Below, piece by piece: positions 12,506-23,900 of a stretch of DNA of 64,000 nucleotides (its first letter is position 1; each line of letters begins with the position of its first letter). The notes under the pieces were generated by a model. That model made no database searches, was not told the DNA's origin, and was given only the letters and a program-made list of their open reading frames with translations. A program made the translations under genes and the position numbers. Source of the stretch: Romanomermis culicivorax (taxonomy: Eukaryota > Nematoda > Enoplea > Mermithida > Mermithidae); the NCBI GenBank assembly GCA_963922205.1, contig CAWUHX010000121.1, forward strand, positions 248,001-312,000, given 5' to 3'.

Positions 12506-12815
12506 TGTCACGAGGAGTGACAAAAATGTAAAGTTATGAAAAATTATGTACTGTATATTTTCTGAAAATTCTACCATGTTTTCCTCCAAAAATTTCGGTT
12601 AAAACCTGTTTATGTACAGCTATTTTTCGTTTGTTGGAATTACGAGTTTTATGCACTCGAGCACTTTTTATTGTAATTATGCACACTTCAACGGAAATGG
12701 TGGCGACAACTCAAAAACACTAATTACGGACACTTGCGTAATTATGCACGCTTCAACAGAAACAGTGGCGACATCTCAAAAACACTAATTACAGACACTT
12801 GCGTAACAGGGCTAA
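12506..12815 (+). repeat. Truncated 5' LTR
   Basis: It matches 18003-18312 at roughly 97 percent. It contains a 64-bp direct duplication (about 12674-12737 and 12738-12803) that is also present in the 3' LTR, so the duplication predates the insertion. Confidence 0.85.
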
Positions 12816-12825
12816 TTGAACTCTT

Positions 12826-14690
12826 CCGAACTTTTGGTCAACTGCAAATACACTTAATGTCGAATATAGGTGGTGTTGCAATGATCATTGCAGTTCCGTT
12901 GAGAATTTAATCATTGAGGAAGGGCAAGTGGCCTCCTGGGATAATTTGAATCTGCTAAGCACCCTTGGTGATCTTGGGGGCTGTTAACCCAGTTCAGGCC
13001 ACTGTGTTGCATCAGATGGAGTGGTTGTTTGGAATGAAACGACTTTCGAATCTATATGCCCTTTTGAGTACAAAGACAGTTATATTGTGAAACAAACGGG
13101 TCATCATATCATCATTAATGACTTGCAAGCTGCGTTTTTTGTTAAAAGATCAAATTTTTCTCACAAAATTGCCCTAATATCACAAATGGGCTACTCACTG
13201 AACAGGGTGTTGTGATCGAGATCAATCAAACCCTTGTAGAAATGGAGGGTCAGAATTCTCCACCTATATTTGATTTTACAGATTCTGACCCCATCAATGC
13301 CAAGCTTAATTATTTGGTGTTGAAAATGATTGATTTTGAAATGCAAAGTTTTTGAAATGTGTGGAGTGAACTATGTAGACAGGCCCAATGACATTTGGAT
13401 CTTGTATGGCAATTTTTACATCTAGACCCCACTCTAGGAGCAAGGGCGTTCCTCCAACGAGCTGACATTATTGCCCAGTTCACGGGTGAGGCCATAACAA
13501 TTTGGCCGTGCAGGCAAGTGAAGGCCTCTCGAATTTACAAGAATCATAAAATCAATGGCACCTTCTATGAACACATGCCAGTCTTACTGGGAAACGACAT
13601 GATGTTTGTTTCCCCAGGAGGTGTGGATCTCCTACCCTTTAGCCAAAGGGTGGATTGCAACCATCACGTCAGTAAGGTACCCTTAGAAGTCATTTGGCAG
13701 GGAAACTTCTCCATCTTCAGCTTCAAATCCCCACCAATATTTCATGGTCAGTTGGCAGCAGTTTCAACTAGCCTATTGTTTTTGAAAAGCTATATGTTTC
13801 GGATGCATGATTTAAAACTTGTGGTCAAAAGACTAGTCAATTATACCTCAGAAATGTCCCTTCACTCAGGGACAGTGTACGAATTTCCAGCTGGGTCCGG
13901 ACAAGCAATCCGTAATAGCATTTCAGGGGCTGGTCAAACCCTTGAACAGGTGATTGTTGGGTCACATCAGGGCATGACCCAAGGACTTAATAATTTGCTG
14001 AAAGGACCTTTGCAGATGTTGGTAAACTTGGCTGTCCTAATAGCTTTTGTGGTTGGAGTTATTTATGTTAGCTACTGGGTCTCTCGATGTGCTAAAAGAC
14101 CCAGGCAATTGCTGAGGTATGAGCAGCCGAGGAATCGAATTGCTCCTCCTGTTGCTCCTACCCTTGGGCAGGCCCTTCTGGAGTTGGCCAGTCTGAGGAA
14201 TTCGGAAACCCAAAATAAATACGTTATGGTGCCAAATCCACAGGCCCCTAGTGCCCCTTTGATGGAATGGGTGAATAATGCTACCCATGCGAGCGGCGAA
14301 AATCGAAGAACGCCCCATATTATGGTTAGGGTAAACAGAAACGTTACCACCAATGCTATGGTAGACTGCGGGGCTACATTTACCTTAGTTGACAAATGAA
14401 TCATTGATCAATTGGGTGATATTAAAATTGAACCCACAAATATGACCCTTATAGCTGCCAACAACATGAGCATTCATGTTTTGGGTGCAGTTTATCTCAC
14501 GATTGAAGTTGGTGCTATCAACGAAACAGTCACAGCACTCGTTCAAGAAAACTGTGCTGCGGACCTTTTACTGGGGTCAAATTTCTTGTTTCGCTTCAAA
14601 CAGTGGGCTATAAACAACGAGAAATCATATGTGAAATTGGAAAACGAAATTGTACCCTGCAAGGGAGTTAAATATCATTTGTTACACCAC
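12826..14690 (+). pseudogene. Envelope-like glycoprotein fused to retroviral-type protease (broken)
   Basis: The sequence aligns by eye with 51210-53200 of the second retrotransposon. The longest open part is 13395-14399; a TGA at 14397 and earlier frame breaks interrupt it. It holds a predicted ectodomain with WNET-type glycosylation sites and cysteines, a glycine-rich juxtamembrane repeat (GSGQAI, GAGQ), a hydrophobic membrane segment at about 14014-14085, then a cytoplasmic part leading into the protease. The protease active-site triad reads DCG where DTG is expected, so it is probably dead. The envelope assignment is inference from topology. Confidence 0.65.
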
Positions 14691-14801
14691 TGAGGCGGCA
14701 TTTACATGAATGAATGGGTCATTCTTGTGACTGAATTTTCGGTCCCTGTTTCAAATCTTTACAGAAATGAGACTATGGTCCAATTCTCCCCTTAACCAAA
14801 T

Positions 14802-16073
14802 GTGGCAGAAAAACTACACGTATGTTTTGCTGCCACTGTGAGCTCAGTCATGGACCGCAACCTGCGGGTTTCAGTAATGAATCCCTTGAACTCAGAAGTC
14901 ACACTGTACCCGAACATGTGCATTGGTTCCGTGGTCCGTTACATGCCAACCAGAAAAGAAGCGTACAATGGTAATCTAGATGGGTCAGCCAAGGAGAAAC
15001 CCATAAAAGAATGGTTGAGCCAAACTGTAGATTTGTCTGGCTCTGACCTTACAGATACGGAAAAGCAACTTCTTTTGGATCTGCTGACTAAATATCCAAA
15101 CTTATACACCAAAACAAAAGCGGATGTTGGTCATACAACACTGGTGGAACATACAATTGAGACACAGGGTAGCACGCCAGTGAAAAGACCCCTTTTTCGA
15201 ACAGCCCCCAAAGAGAAGGCTTTGATTGAAGAAGAAATCAGAAAACTGGAAAATAGTGGGATAATCTCAAAGAGCAGTTCCCCTTGGTGCACAAATACAG
15301 TCCTGGTTAAAAAGAAGGACAGCGGTTTTCACCTCTGCATTGATTTTCGAGGCCTGAACAATGTGACCAAAAAGGATACATACCCCCTTCCGCGCATTGA
15401 TGATATTTTTGATGCTTTGAGGGGTATGGGATATTTTACGACTTTAGATCAAACAAACGCATACTACAGCATACCAATTGCTGGCCAGGATCGGGAAAAA
15501 ATGGCATTCAACTGCTCATCTAGGCAGTATCACTTCAACTACCTGCCTTTTGGGCTTTGCAATGCCCCTGCAACCTCTCAACGCTTGATGGATGTTTTAC
15601 TTTGGGGGTTACAGTGGTCGAATTGCCTTGTTTATTTGGACGATGTTTTGGTATTCGCACGGACCCATGCAGAAATGTTGGCTCGGCTAGACGTTGTTTT
15701 GAGCCGCATGGATAATGCTGGCTTGAAATTGAAGCTCGAAAAATGTAAGTTTTCGCAGACTAAAGTTCACTACCTGGGCCACATAATCTCTGAGAAAGGA
15801 ATAGCTCCAGACCCTGGCAAGGTGGAAGCTATTTCCCAACTTCCTGCCCTGACTAATGTTAGGGAAGTCAAGTTGTTTTTGGGTCTTCCATCGTATTATG
15901 GACGTTTCATAAAAGGCTGCTCTATGCTTGCCAGCCCTTTGACAAGGTTATTGAAAAAGGATACCCCTTTCACCTGGGGCACAGAGCAACAAGCAGCCTT
16001 TGACACACTCAAAACTTGCCTCATTTTGGCCCCTCTTTTGGCTCATCCAGACTTCTCAAAAGCTTTCATTTAA
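14802..16073 (+). pseudogene. Ty3/gypsy reverse transcriptase (broken copy)
   Basis: The frame contains the family motifs CIDFRGLN, LPFGL and YLDDVL, followed by the thumb and connection region with YLGHIIS and FLGLPSYYGRFI. It is open for 423 codons, then a TAA at 16071 interrupts the polyprotein before RNase H. It is the best-preserved part of this element. Confidence 0.85.
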
Positions 16074-16109
16074 CAAACAGACACCTCTCTGCTTGGTATA
16101 GGCGCTGTT

Positions 16110-16535
16110 TTGAGTCAAATTGGGGATGATATGCTTGAGCACCCCGTTGTTTTCGCAAGCCCTGGGCTAAAACCTGCTGAGAAAAATTATCCGATCACTG
16201 AACTAGAAGCTCTTGCAGTTGTCCAATTTGTCAAGTACTTCAGGGCTTATTTATTTCAACAAGAAGTGATAGTCCATACTGACCACACTGCCGTCAAAGT
16301 GGTTCTCAGCAAAGAGAACCCTTCCCCTCGCATTGCACGTTGGGGTTTAGCCTTATCTAGCTTCCAGTTGGATATCAGGCCCCGTCGTGGTGTGGCCAAC
16401 CAAAATGCTGATGCAGTTTCGCATTTCCCCGATCCAAAATCTGAACCTACTTTTGATATCGATACCCTAGAGACTCGTCCAGAGACTAACATGGTTCAGA
16501 CAGACCTTGAAAAATGGAGAGTAAGGGCTCAATAA
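16110..16535 (+). pseudogene. Ty3/gypsy RNase H segment (broken copy)
   Basis: The frame includes PITELEALAVV, VHTDHTAVK and NADAVSHFP, typical of gypsy RNase H. It is separated from the reverse transcriptase by a stop codon and ends in a TAA at 16533. Confidence 0.8.
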
Positions 16536-16559
16536 ACATTATCCAAGCCCCGATCCAAG

Positions 16560-17753
16560 GTCTAGAAAATGAGGCCACTGATGCAGAAGAATTGGCTAAA
16601 AACTTAGCAGAATTTCAAGTGATAGATACGGACACCTGAAAACTCCTTACCAATCTTAGGAACGAAAATTCTGAGCTCATAAAACACTATTGTGAGGAAA
16701 ATGGGCTTCTCTACCGTCTCTCAAATGGGAAAAAGTGACTTTACATTCCCAAAGCCCTAGGTCATGAGGTCATGAGGACCCATCACGACTCAAAATTTGC
16801 GGGCCATTTTGCCTTTGAAAAAACCTTAGGATCAATTGCAGATCGGTATTATTGGCCCCGAATGCACAATGATGTAAAATCATACTGTGAAACATGTTCA
16901 AAATGCCAAATGAACAAACCTGTCAGACATCGCATCAAGGCAAAGATGGTTCCTATCTTCAGTAGTGAACCATTTGAGCGGGTTGGGCTAGATTGCATTG
17001 GCCCTATCACCCCTTCAATCAATGGAAACTTGCACATCATCATCTTCATCGACTATTTCATGAAATACATATAGGCTTTCCCGGTACCTAATATAACTGC
17101 AAAGACTATAGCCTCTGTTTTCATCAATCAAATTGTTTGTAAGCACAGTGCGCCCAAAATCATTCATTGTGATTGGGCCTCTGATTTTACATCAGAACTT
17201 TTCACAGAAATCAGAAAATTATGCAGTACCAGAAAGGTACATACAACCCCCTACCACCCTTGCGCCAATGGTGAGGTCCAAAGAGGGAACCAAACCCTCA
17301 TCACACGTCTACGAATGTTTGTCGATGATCGTCACGATGATTGGGATGATTACATCCCTTTTTCAGTCTTCACCATAAACACTCATGTGAATAAAATGAC
17401 AGGTTTCTCACCCTTCGAATTAATTTATGGCAGAAAGCCCCCATTTGCCTTCAGAAACCCTTTTTCCGCGGTCTCCTTTTCAGGTTGACCCACATAATTA
17501 CTTGATAAGGGTAAAAACTTATCTTCCGTCCCCATTTGACAAAGTGAACAGAGCAACCAACGAAGCCCAATCGAATTACACTGCTCAATACAATAAGAAC
17601 GCCAACGACACCCAGTATGAAGTTGGAGGCTACGTTCTTCGGAAAACACATACGATGAAACGGTTGGTCAGAATGTCCAAAATTCATAACCAAACAAAAT
17701 GGACCATTTTAAATCATTGGTATTTCGTATCCAAATATCCTTCTCGAAAATGA
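16560..17753 (+). pseudogene. Ty3/gypsy integrase (broken copy)
   Basis: The zinc-binding HH-CC region (CETCSKCQ) and the first catalytic Asp region (GLDCIGP) lie in 16772-17074, followed by a TAG. The second Asp region (IHCDWAS) and the Glu region are spread over shifted frames at 17150-17300, and the C-terminal part is at 17427-17753. At least two stops and two frameshifts make it non-functional. A purine-rich tract at 17990-18002 before the 3' LTR is the likely polypurine tract. Confidence 0.8.
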
Positions 17754-18002
17754 AAAGGGTAAGCAATTCACGATCCATGTCAACGAAACAGTACCCTTTT
17801 ACTCAATGAAACAGTACCCTTTCACTTTTCATATCAAGAAAATGGACCCTCAACGCCAAATTGTACAATCATCTCGACTCGTCCATCGATCAACAGTTTG
17901 AAATCGACTAGGAACAAATGGCGCCATCTATATAACCGATTTGCATCCAAAAATCGACGCCTGGACTGCAAACGACGACGTCTGCTTTTTGAAGGACGGG
18001 AA

Positions 18003-18747
18003 TGTCACGAGGAGTGACAAAAATGTAAAGTTATGAAAAATTATGTACTGTATATTTTCTGCAAATTCTACCATGTTTTCCTCCAAAAATTCCAGTTAAA
18101 ACCTGTTCATGTACAGCTATTTTTCATTTGTTGGAATTACGAGTTTTATGCACTCGAGCACTTTTTATTGTAATTATGCACACTTCAACGGAAATGGTGG
18201 CAACAACTCAAAAACACTAATTACGGACACTTGCGTAATTATGCACACTTCAATGGAAACAGTGGCGACATCTCAAAAACACTGATTACAGACACTTGCG
18301 TAACAGGGCTAATTTGGCACCCTGTAGATTTCAGAACCTACAGTAACTCAAGTATGGTCCGCGCCGACCACTGTGGGTGTTTTCCATGTCTGAGATGTGG
18401 GTCAAGTGGGTCTGAAACGAGGAAGAAGACCCTGTTTTTGAAAACATAGTCAGTCTTTGGTTTTTTGCGTCGACCTCAGCAGTTGAATCCCGCGCCGGAT
18501 TCTGTCAGTGATTTTGCCTTACGAGAATCGTCCCACGAACTGAACCATTTTTAGTTTTGTGCATTTTTGCGCCAGGTTTACGTTGTGTAATTTCGCGCCC
18601 GTTTTACGTTTGCGTTTTCGCACCAATTTTACATTTCGTATCGAACCAACGTTTGTACGAAGGTTGTAAGTTGTAAATTAGTAAAGTTAAAACCCAACTT
18701 GCTCAAGTACATATCAATCTTACAGTAAGCCTGACTTAACCCTGACA
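18003..18747 (+). repeat. 3' LTR, 745 bp
   Basis: It begins TGTCACGAGG and ends CCCTGACA. The tandem 64-bp duplication lies at about 18171-18300. Beyond 18312 there is no counterpart at the left end of the element, because the left LTR is truncated. Confidence 0.8.
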
Positions 18748-18883
18748 CTACCCTTGGCTAGCCATAGGATTGGAAACTCCTGGGGGGAGGGGGGTGGTCG
18801 CCCAATGGCTAGCCATATGGTCGACGATCTCTGGGGGGGGGTTCCCATAGCACTTCCCCCCCAATTACATGTATGCTATGCAA

Positions 18884-19981
18884 GCATTTCAAGAAAAATT
18901 GAATGTAGTAACGTATGGCTTTTACATCAAAACAATCTCAAATTTCGTCCATTCAATTAGTAAGATTTTGTGCCGTTAGAAGATAACCCCAAAAATTAAT
19001 GGAGTAGCAAACACAAAAAAAGAACGGAAGAAAAAAACAAGTCAAACGAACTAAAAGAAACTGATAAAAATCGAGACAAGCGAAGAAAGACAAAAAGAAT
19101 GTAAGTTACAAAAGTAGCAAAAAAGAGAAAAGAAAAAAGGACATAAAAATAAACGAAATATAATTTTGTTGAAGAAAAGGCAGAAATCAAACGGTATCCT
19201 TTCAATGAGTCGACCAATGATATAGGCATAATTTTTTCAGACATATAAATTCCCATACGGATAAAATCGATTCTGGGTCCAAACTCCACGACAATTCAGA
19301 AATCTCAATTTACGAGATCACATTGCTTTCAGGGTTTAGGTGTACGTAAAAATGACATGCTAAATTGCACTGCAGTCGACCTAATAGCAAGCAATTAGAT
19401 CAAACACAATATCAGATGGATGAAATAATATTTGCACCATTCAAGAGATATCTAAGATTTCCGTTTGTTTTGAACACCCTGTATACCCTTTTTTAATTTT
19501 TTCATCGAAAACCGCTCTTATGGGGACACACGTGACTGACAATATAACCCATTTTATATCGAAATCACGCAACAAAATTTCCAAAAATGACTATCATCAT
19601 ATTCAAAACTTCGAAAAATGAAACTAGGAAAAAGTCGAGCGACTGGGACTAAAATCAAGCGACGTTATTTTGAAGACTAAAACTCGGAGGAAAAAAAGCT
19701 ATCAGAAAATTACATAAAAGACAAATCGACGAAACAAAAACTATATAATAACATGTAAAAACATTCTCTTGCGATTGAGGAGTATTTTTTGCAAATTGTT
19801 TTTCACTAGTCGCGAAAATTTCGCAATTTTTTTCAAAATACACGGAATTCTAAAATATGAGATTGATAGAGAAATGAAAGAAAAACAACAATCTTCATCG
19901 AGGAAAATAAAGAAAAACAAACAAAAATACTGAGAATCAAAATATAAGTGGTTTTTGGCGCGAAAGAATGTAAATTTTTTT
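18884..19981. other. Downstream flank of the abLIM gene
   Basis: No gene or known repeat was recognised. This is probably the 3' untranslated region and downstream DNA of the minus-strand abLIM gene that ends at 19982. The stretch 19020-19140 is very A/purine-rich on the plus strand. Confidence 0.4.
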
Positions 19982-20963
19982 TCAGTATAATTTCGCTTTC
20001 CTTTTTAAATTGATACGTTTCCATTCGGGAAGTTTATAAAATTCGATTGGAAGCATTCCGAATATGCGTTCGAATTCGTCCTTTCCCAAATGTCTCTGAA
20101 AAATCAATACGTCTGATTGTGAGATGATTTCTTAAATTTTCGAATGCAGAGTTCATGTAATTTGCTGACGTCAAGGCGAATTTTTGGTACTTATGAACTG
20201 TAAAGCATATCGAATTTTATACAAATTTTTACTAAGCCAAGCACAAGCTCAAGCCTAAGCCTAAGATGAAGACTAAGCCCAAGTCAAGTGTGTGTAAACC
20301 ATACAACCTATGCGTAAAAAAACGTAGAAAGAATTCGATAGGCTATAAAGTGCATAAATGCCAAATTTTTCTCGTGTACAGCGAAGAAAGTAGCGAACAA
20401 ATAGAAAAGAGTTCCCTAGTTTTTGATAAAAATTGGAAATTACGTGGGAAATTGGATGAATTTGTTCGGATTTTATTAGGCCATTTTGAAACTCTTTAGT
20501 TTGTTTAGTCGCCTAACTAACTGGGGGAGAAGTGCCATGAGAGCCCTAACAGAAAAAGCCGACTACATGGTTAATTATATGGTGAATCCCCAAGATTTTC
20601 CAATCCGGAATGAGCTAGCCATAGGAACTCCATCTTTTTGGTCGAACAAAACAAAAAATTGTCATTTTTGAAAAAAAAGAGGGGCCATCAAATCTTTCGA
20701 CGCTTCGCGCCACAAATACATTTTTATGATCTTTCAGGAACAAATTGATATTTTTGAACCGCTTTTTAGGCTATCCAGGTCGAAAAATCAATTTTTCCCC
20801 TTTGATGACCCAATGCTTCAGAAGTCGCCTGCCCCCCCCCCCCCCCCCATATCTCGGAGCTCCGTTACTGTATATTTAGTAGCATTTTTACCTCCAAATG
20901 ACATCGATCTACATCTTCGGGCAAATCTTTATTCGACGTGATGATTTTATCGTACGAGTAAAC
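19982..20963 (-). CDS. Unc-115: abLIM villin headpiece exons and stop codon
   Basis: Exon 20963-20892 opens the headpiece with VYSYDKII and ends at DVDRCHLE before GTAAAA. The last exon, 20095-19982, gives RHLGKDEFERIFGM, FYKLPEWKRINLKRKAKLY and a TGA. The spacing of hydrophobic core residues and the C-terminal KxKxKLY/F actin-binding pattern fit the headpiece family, here ending in Tyr rather than the common Phe. An inverted MITE ends 14 bases downstream of the donor at 20892. Confidence 0.9.
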
Positions 20964-23900
20964 CTTAGAAATACAACTTTTAATTGATGCAATTCTTTCT
21001 AGATTTTTTCAAATTTCTGAAACAGCTCAAAAGTTTAAATTATGAAATGAATATGTTGACATCTTTCGATCATTTTTTGGATTTAAAATTTTACTCCAAC
21101 TTCGATTTTCAGATTTTGCAGCTGGGACAAAAATTTTCTCACTTTCACGGGCTTGGTCATATCCGGCAATGATCGCCTCAAAACCGGAACGTCGTTTAAA
21201 CCATTACGTACCACTTCCGTCACAGAAACGGACGGTGTCACGCCGTTCGATTGACTATACGAACTGGGTAAAGTGGAATAAGAATCTATATATAAAATGG
21301 AAGAAATTACTCAAAAAGTTCATAAAGTTTCGAAACAAATAAAAAAATCTTACGGCCGTTCGTCAAGCCTGAGTTCTCGACCCCTGCATAACCGTCAAGT
21401 GAACCCTGAAATATGCAAATTGGAATCCCGATATAAATTTCCACCGGCAGCACAACAATTTTTGTCACAATTTTTTGACAATATGAAACGCCAATTGCAG
21501 AAGTTATGATTTTTCCATGATATTTCGTAAAATTCGTAAAATTATTTAACTAGCTTTCCACCATAATTTGGCCATTTTTTGGTATTATGTTACAATGTAG
21601 AACCACTATAGTTTTTTCGTATAGTAAAGTTTCACTAGTAGTTTAACCCATAAAAGGCGTTGTTTTGTACAACAACTTTTGGCGGACTTTTCCCGGGTGA
21701 CTTTTTGCAGGAAATGATTGTAGGAATCCACTTGATTTCTGGTCAAGTTTAACATGCTGATTTTAAAAATATACTTTTCATCAAAGATGATCAAGTTTTG
21801 ATTGAGTTATGGATATCTCTTAACTTTTTGACCCAAAATTGTGTTTTCAAAGGATAATGACAGTCTTCATTTAAATTCCATTTGGTTTCAAATTGTCCAT
21901 AGGAAGAAAAGCTGCATTTTTTTCATACACCAATCTGCGTGTGTCCTGATTTTAAGTTTGGCGCCTAAATGCCTGACGACTAATTTTACACTGTTTCTCC
22001 TTCTCAATAACAGTGGCGTTGTAAAAAAGCTTAAAAAATTGACGTAAAATTCTAACTCAGACAGCTTTTAGAGAGAACAGGTCTCAGAATACATTATTTT
22101 ATGCAGGAACTGTCAAAAACCGGTACATAAGGATTTTTCTTGGGCGCGTAGTCTTTTGAGAGATGACAATTTTTTTAAAATTATGTTTTTAGAACCATTG
22201 ACTGTACTTTAACTTCACATTACATGACTTTTACTGAAGGAATATTTTTTGTTGTGTTTTCTTGGATTCCCAACTTTCTCGAGTATATTTAACCTATAGT
22301 CATTTTTTTAAATGCTTAGAACATATCTTCCACTCTATATTTACATTTGATATTATTGCCATTTCCTGCAAAACTAAATGTCGCATGGGAATCAGACATG
22401 CATGGCAAGAATTTTCCAGGGGGGAGGGTTCTTGGAATTTTTATCCAAAGGGAGGTAGGGGGTGGGCGAGAAAAAAAACAAAAAAAAGTTCTGCAAGCTT
22501 GTTATTCATACAAAATATGAACAAAAATCATCAAAAAATTCGTCTTTAAAACAGTTCAAGGGGGTGTTTGACGATTTTTTGGGCCAGGAGGGGGGGGGGG
22601 TGACCAGGGTCTCAGGTATGGGGTTTACTTACCCCCCCCCCCCAAGTGCATGTATGATAGAAATGGAAATTTGTGAGCCTACCGAACTAATCCTCATAAT
22701 TCATTGATTTAAAATTTTACAGCCGCTGTTTTATGTAACGCTGTACTTATTTATTCTAATCTCTTTTATTTACAAGCGTTAAAAAAAAAGAGACTACAGT
22801 TGACTTTTTTCTGAACGAAAAAAAGAAACTTTGCATTAATTTCTTGTTTCATCTAGTTGGGAGATCAACAAGTACAAGCTTTCACTTAAATCTGGCCGCT
22901 AAATTTATCTTTTTAAGCTTTGTGTTCAGCGGTCTCAAAATCAGGAAGCATCAAAAACTTCCCGATGCTTCACGCCGGATTTCATTCTATAATTTTTCGG
23001 ATTGGTCCGTCCATTGTTTTTCTACTAATCAAACTTTTTGGGGAAAATGTTTTTGAAAAAGAGAAAAAATAGGGAAGGTTTAATATGGAAAAGAAGAATT
23101 TTGGTGCATTTTAAAGGTCAAAATCTGAATTTTCCAAGTTTTTTGTAACTATAATTTTAAACATTAAGCCGAGTTTGAATTCCTGAGCATCAGAGAAGTG
23201 ATTTTCAGAAATTTAGAGTTTGATTTGAGTTTTTTCAAACTCATGAAAGTATTACTATATTTTTTAGTCTGTAAAATGATAAAGACATGTTCTTGAACAG
23301 AAAATTTTGACCTAATGTTTATAGATTAAATTATACTTCAATAGATTTTTCAGCATTTTAGAATGTTAGAATCTAAAAAAAAATTTCAGCGCTGCGCGCC
23401 GGGATGATAAAAGACAACGGAGGGAATAAAAACAGAAGCTGTATTTTTCAATACCCTGTACTAAGAACGTTGATGCAAAAAGACAACAAGTATCGTATTT
23501 TTTGCGAATAAAAAAAATTCGAACAAAGAATTTTTGGCCGATCCGTCTAAATGTGCAAATATGTACCAGAAAAGCACTGGCCGGAAATGAAGTTTGGAAC
23601 AGTCATTTTTTTGAACACGTATCAACTGATTAAATATCTATATAATTTAGTTACATTCCACAGTGTGTTATAAGCCTATTTTTCAATAGCAAATTTTTGG
23701 CTCCCAAAATTTAAATTTGGCTCCTAAAAATTCAGGCGTAGGAGCCATTTGGTTCATGACTTTCGAAACCAAAAAAAGCCTGCAAAAAGGTTTTCGACTG
23801 TTTTAAGATAAAATTAGATATCTTTAGTTACGACTATGTTCAATAATTCTACATAAATCATGAAAATTGAACGATTTTTAAGCACACTTTTTCTGCAGGT

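Larger units (their letters stand above)
12506..18747 (+). mobile_element. Decayed Ty3/gypsy LTR retrotransposon lacking gag
   Basis: Both ends start TGTCACGAGG, the right LTR ends CTGACA, and CTAC flanks both sides (12502-12505 and 18748-18751), a 4-bp target duplication. Only 310 bp of the left LTR remain; they are joined directly to the envelope-like region, so the rest of the LTR, the primer site and all of gag are deleted. Domain order after that is envelope-like glycoprotein, protease, reverse transcriptase, RNase H, integrase. It is a different family from the element at 47971-57243, but the same order is kept. Confidence 0.85.
12191..18875. mobile_element. MITE with CATAC(A/T)TGTAA ends, split by an LTR retrotransposon
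   Basis: The left part is 12191-12505 and the right part 18748-18875. Together they match the intact 298-bp copy at 26116-26413: the GAGGTCTGGGG block, GTCAGTAATTCCCAAAATT, GGCTAGCCATATGGTCGACGA and an end in TTACATGTATG. The flanks CTATACAA (12183-12190) and CTATGCAA (18876-18883) form a 7/8 target duplication. The left part also carries the GCGAAGCGCC hairpin near 12393. Confidence 0.7.
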
